64,000 nucleotides of DNA from Prorocentrum cordatum (taxonomy: Eukaryota > Sar > Dinophyceae > Prorocentrales > Prorocentraceae): the NCBI GenBank assembly GCA_963575745.1, contig CAUYUJ010004536.1, forward strand, positions 297,441 to 361,440, given 5' to 3'. Every line of letters starts with the position of its first letter. The first letter of the stretch is position 1. Below are positions 52,461 through 61,709 of the stretch, in pieces. The translations under genes and the position numbers were made by a program. The notes below the pieces were generated by a model. It searched no databases. It was given only the letters and a program-made list of their open reading frames with translations, and had not been told where the DNA came from.

Positions 52461-55084
52461 ATGCGGCGCGCTGCGAAGTGCCGCGCCAAGGGCCTGTTGA
52501 AGACGACGATGTGATCCAGTCCTGCGGCTCGCAGCGCATCGCGGAGATGGTCGGGCAACTTGCGAAGCTCCATCGACAGGCGTCCGTGCTTCTCGTACCT
52601 GAGCACTGACTTGAACGCCTTCCATCCTCTGCGCTGCTGCACGGCGCCCAGGCTTCTGGCGCCCGTGCTCCTGTCGTGGCTGGCCCCTCCATGCCGGAGG
52701 GAGTAGAGGGTGGGCTTGAGTACGGCCACGCCCAGAGCTGAGATCGCACTGCTGAAGTCTGCGGCCAGCTCGCTGTAGCTGAGGCCAAGGAACAGCTCGT
52801 CTGGCTCCCGCAACGCTTGGACGAAGGAAATCGACTCTACCAGCCATTGTTGCCGCTGCAAGTCCAGCGGCACCGAGAGGTCGTACTCGTTCGTTTTGGT
52901 CGGGATCTGATACTCTGAAGCTCGGGCCACAAACGTCAGAAACACTGAGGCGCCTCTTCCTTCGGCAATGGCAGAACAACCTGGCGGGCTCGCAGGGCCA
53001 GCACCTCCGATGGCCGCATGTACGTCTCGAACATTATCAGGACGGCCAAGCCACTGAGAGGCTTCCCAGCTCGGCACAGCCAGCAAGCCACCGCCAGCAC
53101 CACCACGAACGGAACAGGCGGCCGCGATTGGGAGGGCTCCAGGACGTTCCACCCTTTGAGCGTTTGGTGCGTCAAGGGGAAGACTTCCCGAATGCCTGCC
53201 CTGTGCAGCGCAGGCTCCGCCCGCAGCAGCGCCGGCGCCAACCTTTGGGTAGCCGCCTTCGAGCCGCCGCGGTCGTAGATCGCCTCCGCGTACTCCGCCA
53301 GCACCTCGCCCCAGGTCTGCCGCGGCCAGTCCGGGAGGCGCTCCAAGCTCAGCCAGCGCACCAGCCCAAGGACCGTCCCCAGGTACAGCTCCTGAGTGTG
53401 AGGGCGTACCTTCGCGGCCGCGAGGCGGGTCTGGCGGGGGCAGAGCTGGCGCCTCCTCTGGTCGAAGTCGCTCGCCAAGCGAACGCGGCCAAGCCTTGCG
53501 CGCCGCCCAGCCAAGTCTGGCCTGCTCGCGGGCCCAGCCAGAGCCGGCACCTTGGCGCGCGCGGGAGCTCCCAGCGCCTCCGCCGGCGACCATCCCTTCG
53601 CAGGGGGCGCTCGGCGAGGCGAACGGCTCCTGCGCCTGCTGGGCGCGAGACGGCCTGAGGGGGAGCTCGCAGTGGCCAGCGGCGTCGGTGGCCTCGCCCG
53701 CAGCGAAGCCGCCTCCATCGGCCCCTCGGTCACGCCGACCTTGAGGCTGGAAACGGAGAGAGGGCTTGTCGCTGGGATTCCACTCTGAGGGGGGCCACCT
53801 GACCTGCATCTTCATATCTGCTGCGACGCCGATGGCAAAGATGACACGACAGACACCCAACAGACGATGGTTGCCAGCACGACCTTTGGCAGCAGCAAGG
53901 GCGAGGGACATGTTATCTCCGAGAAACAATCGTCGCGGCCCGTGCTGTCGAGCGCCCCTTGCCGCTCGCCGCGCTGCCCAGGTCAGGGCGGCCCCCTCCA
54001 GGCCATGAATGGCCTCCTTGCGCTTCCAGCGGCCGCAGCCCACCACGCGCCAAGGCTGCGCCTGCATCTTCTCGTAGTCGACCTCCGGGAAGCCTGCAGC
54101 GCGGCCAGCAAGCAGCAGGGCGGGCTCAGGGGCCCGCGCGATCTCCCGCTCCAGCGCGCGCTCGCGGGGGGCCCCCCCGGCCGCCAGCAGCCCTCGGAAG
54201 CGCGCGCGCTCCGAGACTCGCCCAACTCGCTGTGCACTATCGAGGTCCCGCTCGGTCTCGACGATGCCGTAGCCCCAGGGCGACGCGTCAAAGCAGGTGA
54301 CCATGTCGCTCCAAGGCAGCGTAGTGTCAGCGCGCAGGCACGGCAGCAAGGATTTCACCCAAGCCAGCTCGCGGCGCACGCTCTTCCAGAGCGGCTGCCG
54401 CTTGGTGCAGGATGCCCTCACGAACTCGTAGGAGGCGTGGAGCATGGCGAGGCCCTCTCGGCGCAGCATCAGAAGCGACACCAGGTGGCCGATGAGGTGC
54501 TCGAGCTCCTGGCCAGTCACCCTGGCCCGCTTCCCGAGCGCGTGCTCCAGCGCTCCATATATCCGCCAGAGCCGCCGCCCCAGCACCTGCCAGCAGCCAG
54601 TGCGCAGGTCGAGCTCGCAGCCCAGCAACTCCCCGCGCTCGCAGGAGTCGGGGCCCAGGTCCAGCTCCGAGACCACTCCGCGCGCTGCCAAGGCCGACTG
54701 CATGGCCTTGACCGCTGTGGCAGCGCGGCCAGGGGAAGATGACAGCACTGCAAAGTTGTCAATGTACAGTACCTTGGCATCGTCAGTCTTCAGGTCAATC
54801 CCAGGGCACTTGTCAAGGCACCAAGGCTGTGACGGCAAAACTGATCTGACAATGTGCAGGTGAGCTTCTTGAATAAAGTGAACGGCCCAACTCCATCCCA
54901 TGGGCACCACCTTGAAACGAAAGCGAACCTGGCCGCTCTTCAACGAAAGACCACAGGCACTTCGGACATCGGATGGCAGAAAGCGACTGTCAATCAAAGG
55001 CAAGTTGAAGTAGCGCCTGCACCAGGGTGGAAGAGAATATTGATAGAAACAACAGTCAACGTCTCCAGAACTCATCCCAATCAA
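52415..55084 (-). CDS. RT-RNase H and C-terminal part of tyrosine recombinase
   Basis: An 889-codon frame. DVDCCFYQYSLP (about residue 8) is RT motif A, FRFKVVPMGWSWAVHF (about 52-67) motif B, and VLYIDNFAV (about 102-110) motif C with YIDN in place of YxDD. RNase H has CFDASPWGYGI (about 261), LFLGDNMSLALA (about 384) and WNPSDKPS (about 428). Then the frame is wrong (about residues 440-715) while the recombinase N-terminal half is read in the frame of 53,733-52,936. It returns at about residue 718 with FVARASEYQIP, LYSLRHGGAS (about 793) and RRGWKAFKSVLRYEKH (about 815), the recombinase box with catalytic Arg and Tyr. Two compensating frameshifts are implied. It is in the same frame as the upstream ORF, divided by one TGA at 55,106-55,108. 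Confidence 0.85.
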   Translation of the reverse strand: MIGMSSGDVDCCFYQYSLPPWCRRYFNLPLIDSRFLPSDVRSACGLSLKSGQVRFRFKVVPMGWSWAVHFIQEAHLHIVRSVLPSQPWCLDKCPGIDLKTDDAKVLYIDNFAVLSSSPGRAATAVKAMQSALAARGVVSELDLGPDSCERGELLGCELDLRTGCWQVLGRRLWRIYGALEHALGKRARVTGQELEHLIGHLVSLLMLRREGLAMLHASYEFVRASCTKRQPLWKSVRRELAWVKSLLPCLRADTTLPWSDMVTCFDASPWGYGIVETERDLDSAQRVGRVSERARFRGLLAAGGAPRERALEREIARAPEPALLLAGRAAGFPEVDYEKMQAQPWRVVGCGRWKRKEAIHGLEGAALTWAARRAARGARQHGPRRLFLGDNMSLALAAAKGRAGNHRLLGVCRVIFAIGVAADMKMQVRWPPSEWNPSDKPSLRFQPQGRRDRGADGGGFAAGEATDAAGHCELPLRPSRAQQAQEPFASPSAPCEGMVAGGGAGSSRARQGAGSGWAREQARLGWAARKAWPRSLGERLRPEEAPALPPPDPPRGREGTPSHSGAVPGDGPWAGALAELGAPPGLAAADLGRGAGGVRGGDLRPRRLEGGYPKVGAGAAAGGACAAQGRHSGSLPLDAPNAQRVERPGALPIAAACSVRGGAGGGLLAVPSWEASQWLGRPDNVRDVHAAIGGAGPASPPGCSAIAEGRGASVFLTFVARASEYQIPTKTNEYDLSVPLDLQRQQWLVESISFVQALREPDELFLGLSYSELAADFSSAISALGVAVLKPTLYSLRHGGASHDRSTGARSLGAVQQRRGWKAFKSVLRYEKHGRLSMELRKLPDHLRDALRAAGLDHIVVFNRPLARHFAARRISPESARRSSRAVVS
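52936..53733 (-). CDS. Tyrosine recombinase, N-terminal half
   Basis: A 265-codon frame. After a basic Ser/Arg/Pro-rich stretch, HTQELYLGTVLGLVRWLSLE (about residues 108-127) begins the SAM-like core-binding domain. The catalytic domain starts near VPFVVVLAVACWLCRAGKPL. FETYMRPSEVLALR (about residues 236-249) contains the first catalytic Arg (box A, RxSE type). The rest of the catalytic domain is in the longer overlapping frame. It would recombine the circular cDNA into target DNA without duplication. Confidence 0.82.
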   Translation of the reverse strand: MTEGPMEAASLRARPPTPLATASSPSGRLAPSRRRSRSPRRAPPAKGWSPAEALGAPARAKVPALAGPASRPDLAGRRARLGRVRLASDFDQRRRQLCPRQTRLAAAKVRPHTQELYLGTVLGLVRWLSLERLPDWPRQTWGEVLAEYAEAIYDRGGSKAATQRLAPALLRAEPALHRAGIREVFPLTHQTLKGWNVLEPSQSRPPVPFVVVLAVACWLCRAGKPLSGLAVLIMFETYMRPSEVLALRARQVVLPLPKEEAPQCF

Positions 55085-55105
55085 ACTGACTCCAGACGCC
55101 TCCAG

Positions 55106-57430
55106 TCAAGATAGGGCCTCACCCGTCGCAAGAGCAGTATGTTCAGGAGTTGTGAAATGCATGTTCGGCGTTCTGGTATCGCATATGAGACGCAACCTCT
55201 TGTCCTTCCGCGCCGCAAAAAACAAGCCTGCCTCCTCCAGCACGGGCGCCGAGCTGGCCTCAGTAACTCCAGAAGCGAGAAGCTCCCCGAGCGCGTGGCC
55301 GTAGTCGTAGCCCAGCCGCCCGAGTTTCGGGCCCATGGCGCGAGGAGCACCTGCATCGCTAATTAGTGCTGCTGCCTCCGAGGGGGAACGCAACAGCCCG
55401 CGCCCAGTCTCCAGCTTGTGATGCAGATCAGCAGGCAGGACGTCCAGAAGAGAAACCTTCCCGGCGCCAATCTTGGGGAGAGAGATGTTTCCCCGCTGGT
55501 AAACTGTTCGAGAACCTGAGGCCTCGACTTCTGAGTAGCCAGGCCTGAGACCCTGAAGCGTCGCCCACGCCTCATGGGGACTCGGGCGATCAACCGGCGG
55601 TGACCACTTCCCGTAGATCGCAGCCAAACGCCGAACGGCAACGCGTTGGGCCGCCGTCAGCGGGGCTGAGGCAGGCACATGACGACCCTGCCCGCCCAGC
55701 TCGTTGAGGGAGGCGATGCCATCGACCAACCGCATATCCTGACGCCTCCTAGTCGCAGCCCTGCGCTTCGCAGACAGTGAAGTACCAAAAGCAGAACGTC
55801 CACTGAGCAAAGACATCAGCTCTGAACCAATCGGAATCGGCAGCAGATCACGGTGGCGGCCCCCAACGCCGTCGTCGCAAGACATAGCGCAGACGACGCC
55901 GCACCTCCCCTTGGAAATAATCGACCGCTCGGGGGCAGGCGGGCGACCAAGGAACCTCTGGCTCAGGATGGGGCTATGAAGCCCCCTCACCCGCCTTGCC
56001 CTTGGCCTTTGCCTTGGCCTTGGGCGCAGGTGTATCCTCGGCCGTCCCACCGCGAGCAATAATCTTTTCTTCGCGACCTTTGCGACGTTCTTTGGGTACA
56101 GCAGCCTCCGATTGAAGGCGACCCGCAACCCAAGTCTGCAGCTCAGGAGACACCAAGGCCCCTCCACGGCCACGTTCTTGCCCAAGAAATATGTCACGTT
56201 CATCGAGCCAGGCCGATCCGCCCGAGTCACGAACTGCACCAGCCTCATGTTCACGAAGCCTGTTAGCGTAGACCTCTTCCCGGAGTTGGCACCTCCTCGA
56301 GATCGCTTCGACACGCCGAGCTCTCCTTCATTGAGCTGGTCCTTCGTCGCGCCCATCTCCAGGAGCTCTGACAAGAACTGATGTTCGTCGACCCCCGCGT
56401 CCGCTGCGGCGAGGTTCTGCGCCTGCCTCCACCGCATGAGACGCTGGAGGGGGGTCTGGCCCAGCCTCTTGAACTGCTGCGCGAGCCACGAGCCACGTGG
56501 TGGTGCGAGGGCCCAGTGCTGGCCAGTCTGGCATCGGGCTAGTGGACATGAGCTCGACCGCGTCCGAGAAGTCCCTGATCCTCGTGCCTGCCCCGTCGCA
56601 ACGAACGGGCAGTGTGCGAAGGTCCTGCTCCTCAGCAGCCGCCCCCTTTCGGGGGGTGCTCGCCCCCTCGAGGGTGCCCGACATCGCGACCGCCAGCATG
56701 GTGCCATCCGCGAGCTCGACAATCCCGCGATCGCCAGCGGTGCTGCGGGGGACGGCCCCAGCGAGAAGCTCGTCACCTGGGCGGTAACCAGCTCGGGGCT
56801 CCAGGACCGCCCAGCGCACAACATCACCAGCGTCAGCACGATCGCCGAGAGCCTTCGCAGGCTCCGCGTCGCCGTCGGGGGCGGGCAGCGCTGGCAGCCC
56901 CGCACCTTCAGCAGGCAGTCCCTCCTCTCGGCGGACCTCCTCAGCCAGTGCGCGCCCTTCATCGAGCAGCGCCGCCTCGTTCCGTTGATACCTGTCCATG
57001 TCCATGCGCAGGATGTGGCCAGACAACTTCGTAGCCAGACCTCCCATCGGGCCAACCAGGCACAGCTGCAGGGCATCCGAGAGGTCCTCCTCGTAGATGT
57101 CAAAATGAGGAGTAACCACCACCCAACGGGTGGGAGTAACACGGCCCAAGAGGACTCGCTCATGCCAGTAGTTGTCCTCTCGCTCGTAGAAGACGAGCAC
57201 GCGGACCCCCACTCGAAGGCTTGCCAGCGCCTTCGCCGTCCGCGCCGCTGCCATGCGCCTCCTCGAGCGCCTGGGCCCGACGGCGGCAGCTCCACGCCGC
57301 GGCCTCCCGCGCGCAAAAGCCCAGCACCAAGCCGAGCGCCAGCGCGAGACCGAGCTCCAGCCCGGTGTGGCCCGACGGCGGGCAAGCGGGCACCTGGGCC
57401 GGCTGCCCGTGGAGGTGCTCTGGCCCGCAC
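55106..57430 (-). CDS. Gag C-terminal region and start of RT
   Basis: A 774-codon frame; its first 300 or so residues are out of frame with the Gag-like protein encoded at 57,254-56,328. From about residue 325 (56.45 kb) it reads naturally: QQFKRLGQTPLQRLMRWRQA, LLEMGATKDQLNEGELGVSK, then a break near 56.15 kb where 56,156-55,974 (Lys/Ala-rich, PKAKAKAKGKAGEG) is the better frame. From about 55.85 kb to the end it is the region before RT, with MRLVDGIASLNELGG, LLDVLPADLHHKLE and FFAARKDKRLRLICDTRTPN, the opening of the YR-element RT. It ends in a TGA that interrupts one continuous frame with the RT ORF. Confidence 0.7.
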   Translation of the reverse strand: MRARAPPRAAGPGARLPAVGPHRAGARSRAGARLGAGLLRAGGRGVELPPSGPGARGGAWQRRGRRRRWQAFEWGSACSSSTSERTTTGMSESSWAVLLPPVGWWLLLILTSTRRTSRMPCSCAWLARWEVWLRSCLATSCAWTWTGINGTRRRCSMKGAHWLRRSAERRDCLLKVRGCQRCPPPTATRSLRRLSAIVLTLVMLCAGRSWSPELVTAQVTSFSLGPSPAAPLAIAGLSSSRMAPCWRSRCRAPSRGRAPPERGRLLRSRTFAHCPFVATGQARGSGTSRTRSSSCPLARCQTGQHWALAPPRGSWLAQQFKRLGQTPLQRLMRWRQAQNLAAADAGVDEHQFLSELLEMGATKDQLNEGELGVSKRSRGGANSGKRSTLTGFVNMRLVQFVTRADRPGSMNVTYFLGKNVAVEGPWCLLSCRLGLRVAFNRRLLYPKNVAKVAKKRLLLAVGRPRIHLRPRPRQRPRARRVRGLHSPILSQRFLGRPPAPERSIISKGRCGVVCAMSCDDGVGGRHRDLLPIPIGSELMSLLSGRSAFGTSLSAKRRAATRRRQDMRLVDGIASLNELGGQGRHVPASAPLTAAQRVAVRRLAAIYGKWSPPVDRPSPHEAWATLQGLRPGYSEVEASGSRTVYQRGNISLPKIGAGKVSLLDVLPADLHHKLETGRGLLRSPSEAAALISDAGAPRAMGPKLGRLGYDYGHALGELLASGVTEASSAPVLEEAGLFFAARKDKRLRLICDTRTPNMHFTTPEHTALATGEALS

Positions 57431-57666
57431 CTGTCGAGCTGGCCCTTCAGCAGCCCGATGAGCGCCTCGTCAGGCGAGGCGTCGACATGGCAGCTGCAGT
57501 CGCACGCCCGAATGTGCTGGCCGTCACCAAGCCAGGTCCCGAGCGCCTGGCCGCCGACAGTGGCTGCCCAGCGCGACCCAGCGTCGATCAGGGCGGCAGC
57601 CATCCACGGGACCTTTTCCCGAGCGAGGTGCCTTGAGAAAAGACAGCGGCACACGCGGCAGATCAT
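56328..57666 (-). CDS. Gag-like N-terminal protein of the YR element
   Basis: Two frames combine. In 57,666-57,160, ACDCSCHVDASPDEALIGLL is followed by a Cys/Pro segment and a hydrophobic stretch GLELGLALALGLVLGF (about residues 103-118) that could be a membrane anchor. Near 57.26 kb the frame of 57,254-56,328 takes over with RVGVRVLVFYEREDNYWHER and GPMGGLATKLSGHILRMD. This CxC-plus-hydrophobic-segment opening is one I recall from dinoflagellate YR elements. The role is inferred from position only. Confidence 0.6.
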
Positions 57667-57684
57667 TCACGTGAATCACTTACA
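57620..57684 (-). repeat. Split direct repeat A1 (5' end of YR element)
   Basis: 65 bp, one mismatch to A2. The coding strand begins TGTAAGTGATTCACGTGAAT, with an internal TTCACGTGAA palindrome. Confidence 0.92.
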
Positions 57685-58306
57685 AGCGTTCTCGTCTTTT
57701 TCGACTTCCACAAATCCATGACGGCCCAAACAGCTTCCAGAATCGCCCCAGAACAAACCAAAAAGCCCCCAAGAGGGCTCCAAGACGGCCCAGGAGGGCC
57801 CCAAAACGGCCCAAAGAGGCCCCCAAGACGGCCCAAAGAGGCCGCGAAAACGGCCCTAGAGGACCCCAAGAGGGCTCCAATGCGGCCGCGAGAGGCCCCC
57901 AGGACAGCCTCCGAGGGGGCGAAACGGCGCAAAAGCGCTAAGACGGCCGAGAACGCCCCGAAGAGGCCCCAAGAGGCCCCCAAGAAACCTCCAAAAAGCC
58001 CCCCAGAAGCCTCCAAAAGGCCCCAAAAAGCCCCCCAAAGGCCACACAGCGACTGGAGTGTAATGTCATTTCCCCCCCTTTTGGGCGAACTGCGGCGCAG
58101 CGCCAACCAGGTGGAAGTTGGTCACTGCGGCGCCCATGATTAGAGCCGGCGCTGGAAGGGAAGATGGGGAGGGTGTATGAAAAGGAAAGGGGAAAGGCCC
58201 CAAAGAAGCTCCCAGGAGGCCTCCAGGAGGCCCCCAAGAGGCTCCCAAGAGGCCCCGCGACGACGTGACTGTGCGTGCTCCGGACGTGCACCCCGCGAAG
58301 CGAGAG
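57685..58306 (+). repeat. Tandem array unit U2, right part
   Basis: Continues from 51,387. It starts in the GTTCTCGTCTTTTTCGACTT block. It carries a segment of about 120 bp (58,072-58,190, GGGCGAACTGCGGCGCAGCG onward) that is absent from U1 but present in U3. Confidence 0.85.
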
Positions 58307-59377
58307 GAATCCACGTCCGGAGGTTACGTGCTGAGCGGCAGCGTTTTCTGCGGAGGCGGTAATGCAACGTATCCAATGATTGCATAACTGCCGCATATTG
58401 CATTGTGTTACATTGTTGTGTCTCCCCCGAACCCCCCCTGGGAGCTGCGCCACAGGAGCGGACCAAAGTGCCCCCCCCCTCCCGGGGCTCAAAAACCTAT
58501 CAAAGCCTAGAGGAAATCGTTGATTTCGACCTCGTGGGCCTCTTGGGGGACCAAGAGGGCGCCAAGACGGCTCAAGATGGGCTCTGTGCGGGCCAGAACG
58601 GCCCCGAGACGGTCCAAGATGGCCCCAAGAGGGCTTCCAAAACCCCAATGAGAGCGCCCGCAACTGCGCCTCCAGAGGCCGAAATCATTGATTTCCCCAT
58701 GGTTCGGTAATATTTTAGCGTTTTCGCCTTTGCGGCCCAAGCAGCTTCCCAAATCGCTCCAGAACAACCGAAGAAGCCCCCTCGAGGGCCCCAATTCGGC
58801 CCAACAGAACCCCAAGACGGCCCAAAGAGGCCCCCAAGACGGTCCACGAGGCCCCTGTGAAGGCCCAAGGGGACCCCAAGACGGCCCCAAGGCGACCGCG
58901 AGAGGCCCCCAAAACGGCTTCCGAAGGCGGCGAAACGGCACAAAAACGCCCCAATACGGCCAAAGACGCCCCCAAGAGGCCCCAAGAGACCCCCAAAAGG
59001 CCCCAAGGGGCCCCAAAGAAACCCCCAAGAGGCTTCCAAGATGTCTTCAAGGAGCCTCCCAAAGGCTCCAAAGAAACCCCCCAAAAGGCCGCACAGCGAC
59101 TGGAGTGTAATGTCATTTTTCCAACCTGGGCGAACTGCGGCGCAGCGCCAGCCAGGTGGAAGTTGGTCACAGCGGCGCCCATGATTTGAGCCGGCGTTGG
59201 AAGGAAATATGGGGAGGGAATATGAAAAGGAAGGAGGGGGGAGAGGCCCCAAAGAAGTCCCCAAGAAGCCCAAGGAAACTCCCAGGAGGCCTCCAGGAGG
59301 CCCCCAAAGAGGCTCCCAAGAGGCTCCGCGACGACGTGACTGTACGTGCTCCAGACGTGCACCCCGCGAAGCGAAAG
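58307..59377 (+). repeat. Tandem array unit U3
   Basis: A 1,071-bp diverged unit with the same head, central block and CAAGAGGCC tracts, and the extra segment at 59,125-59,235. Confidence 0.82.
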
Positions 59378-60129
59378 GAATCCGCCCGCCCACCGGGCAG
59401 AGGGGCGTGTGAGATTTAACTACGAGGGCTCCTTCCAGAGGAGCTTCGCCTCCCCCCCTTTCCCCCCCCGGGACGCCTCCGCCATTCCGCCGCCCAGCTG
59501 CGCTCAATCCCTTTTTCCGGCCCCAAGACGGCTTCCAAGGGGCGTCCAAGATGAGTTCGATTTTCGCACCGCCTCCAACACACTTTCCGGGCACATTTGG
59601 GGTATATTTTGGCTCCTTCGGGGCTCCAAAATCAACTCCTGGGGCCCTCAAGAACGCCTCTTGGGCTCAACCGCTCGCGCAAACTGGAAACCTGCAACAT
59701 ATAACAAAACACGCCAGTTTTTGATGATTTTCGCCTCGCCGGGGATCGCCCGGACGCCTCTTCCGGCTCACTTCCGGGCTCGCTTGGGGCATCTTTCAGC
59801 GTGTACACTTCGACACCGTCTTTGAGCACGCTCAGGAGACAATTTTGGACGATCCCGGGCTCAACTTAGGCCCCCAAGCGGAGCCCAAAACGGCCCAGAA
59901 CCGGCCAGGTTTTTACTGGAAGACGGACGGGGCTGCGGCCCCATGCGGGGATGCTCGCGCTTGGGTCGTCCAGAAGCCCGCCTGGGCCGCCTCGGGCTCG
60001 TCTCGGGCCCCTTTTGGGTCCTTCTCCGGGCCCTCTTCGGCCCTCTTTGGCGCCATTGGGGCAGTTTCCGATGCGTCTTTGGCTGGTCTTCGGCGCCGTT
60101 CTGGCTATCTCTGGCCTTCTACAGTGGAT
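59378..60129. other. No recognisable gene
   Basis: Mixed sequence. Short frames on both strands lack family features. Confidence 0.4.
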
Positions 60130-60410
60130 TAGGCATCCTGGGGACCACCATCCGGGCCACCCATCGGGAGAACCATAGAAAAACCATCGGGGCTGCCACG
60201 ACGTCAACCATCCGGCCCAACGACACACATCGGAGCAAACAAGGCAGCCATCGGGCAAACCATCGGACCCGCCGTCGCTCCAGCCATCGGGGGCATCATG
60301 GGGACTAACAACCCGGCCACCCATCGGGACACCCAAAGGAAAACCATCGGGACCCCCACGATGTCACCCATCCGGCCAAACGAACGCACACGGGCGACAG
60401 AACTGCGGGA
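60130..60410 (+). repeat. CCATCGG-rich repeat, two units of about 180 bp
   Basis: Segments near 60,145-60,235 and 60,318-60,400 share GGCCACCCATCGGGA, AAAACCATCGGG and CCATCCGGCC. CCATCGG recurs at least eight times. Confidence 0.75.
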
Positions 60411-60663
60411 CAACAACACAGACAACCTCGGGGCACAGGCCGCCCACCAGGCCCGAATGCTGTCTCTGACGCCCCGACCACGCCCACCCCAAGACAGCGC
60501 GCCATGCGCCCACTGACGTTCCTCAGACGTCGGGGACGCGCGACACCCGATGCGGACCCATCCTTCTCTCGCCCGGCTCGCTCGCCTCTCCGTCGTCCGA
60601 GGGGGCAGCGCGCCTCATCTGGCGAGAGCAAGAATGGGCGGGCGGTGAACGCGAATCGTCTTG

Positions 60664-60866
60664 AATGTAGGCGGCGAACGGGGGGGAAGTAATAAAGGGC
60701 GGGCCTTCTCAGAAAGCTTGGAAGTCCCTAAGCCTTTTAGAACATTTTCTGAGCCTTCCCCGAAGATGCAGAACACCTCTCGGAAGGCACGAGGGCTTCT
60801 GAGAAGCCCCGCCGCCTTCTGAGGAGACATTCTCCTTCTCACTCCCCCCTCTCGCTCGCGGCAAAA
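60664..60866. repeat. Foldback (MITE-like) element, copy 3
   Basis: Same arms and interior as the copies at 39.79 and 47.23 kb (GGCGGCGAAC start, CTCGCTCGCGGC end). Confidence 0.8.
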
Positions 60867-60945
60867 TCGATGTCGTCGCCCGAAAACAGTCGGCACCGGG
60901 GGCGCGGCGGAGGAACCAATCCGGTTGGAGGAGGAGGGGGAGAAG

Positions 60946-61055
60946 GAAGGAGGAGGAGGAGGAGGAGGAGGAGGAGGAGGAGGAGGAGGAGGAGGAGGAG
61001 GAGGGAGGGGGGAGGACGATGAGGAGGAGGAGGAGGAGGAAGAGGAAGGGGAAGG
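60946..61055 (+). repeat. (GGA)n microsatellite
   Basis: A roughly 110-bp GGA tract. Confidence 0.9.
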
Positions 61056-61323
61056 AGGACGGACGGACGGACGCTGCAGTTCGCGCCGGAGCGCGGCCCT
61101 CTGAGAGCGCAGCGGAGGCGCCGGAGCGCCGAAACTCACTTCTTGATGTCCTGCAAGAAAATCTTGCCGGAAAACCTTCGACCGGGGCAGTACGACATGC
61201 CACGCAGAACTGTTTCCAACCACGTTACTTCATAGACTGTATTGCTTGCATCAGCCGCAAAAACGAGTTTGATTTGCTCAGCGGGTCGCCCGTGCCATTG
61301 TGGATAGTAATGCAAACCTAACT

Positions 61324-61704
61324 CTAGAAACTCGACCTGTGTAGATCTCCAAATTCTTTGTCAAACTCCGTTCGCGTCATTTTTGTTGCTGATGTCCAGG
61401 TACTGGGGCAAGCCTGCAGCAATTTTCTGTATTTACCAAACGCTGCATCGTCAAAGCCATGTTCGTGGATCTCTTTTGGGGAGAGCCTCCTTCGTCCACC
61501 AATGATATGTGTAATTTCCGTCGTATTCCCAACCACTGTGGATCTGATCCGGAATTGATTCACCAGATTGCTAGACAGATGCGTCCATACGCCAACCCAT
61601 TTTGAAGGGCACGTGTCTATGTCGTCAGCGTCTGGTGACGACTCCTGCTCGGCATAATTCTGCGTTTCATTCTCGTCCAGGGGTTCCAGGCGAGCCTCAC
61701 CGTG
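61324..61704 (-). CDS. Possible 3'-terminal exon of an unknown host gene
   Basis: An open minus-strand frame of about 125 codons without an obvious start. An acidic part (EARLEPLDENETQNYAEQES and PDADDID) leads to CPSKWVGVWTHLSSN, a region with GRRRLSPKEIHEHGFDD, and a TAG stop after DLHRSSF. Composition and the lower GC are unlike the surrounding repeats and look like real protein. I recognise no family. It could be the last exon of a gene whose upstream part lies across the adjoining GGA tract and assembly gap. No splice acceptor is assigned with confidence. Confidence 0.4.
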   Translation of the reverse strand, partial: HGEARLEPLDENETQNYAEQESSPDADDIDTCPSKWVGVWTHLSSNLVNQFRIRSTVVGNTTEITHIIGGRRRLSPKEIHEHGFDDAAFGKYRKLLQACPSTWTSATKMTRTEFDKEFGDLHRSSF

Positions 61705-61709
61705 ATTTG

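Larger units (their letters stand above)
51388..57684 (-). mobile_element. Tyrosine-recombinase (Ngaro/DIRS-type) retrotransposon
   Basis: Minus-strand order is Gag-like, RT, RNase H, tyrosine recombinase, methyltransferase-like. The ends carry split direct repeats: A1 at 57,620-57,684, then the body, B1 at 51,563-51,656, A2 at 51,498-51,562 and B2 at 51,388-51,455. The B1/A2 junction equals B2 joined to A1, as expected from the circular-intermediate model of Ngaro/PAT-type elements. There is no target duplication. The coding region has one in-frame TGA, one TAG and several frameshifts. The element sits inside unit U2 of the tandem array. Confidence 0.9.

Noticed and set aside
52415-53733. 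Crypton (YR DNA transposon)
   Set aside because: An RT and RNase H precede the recombinase in the same element, and the split direct repeats fit a YR retrotransposon.
57300-57360. Independent membrane protein at the 5' end of the YR element
   Set aside because: The hydrophobic stretch is part of the Gag-like frame within the element; a separate host gene is not supported.
51498-57684. The 65-bp A repeats as LTRs of a copia or Ty3 element
   Set aside because: They do not begin TG and end CA as a pair at the outer ends, there is no integrase, and the B repeats complete a split-direct-repeat pattern.
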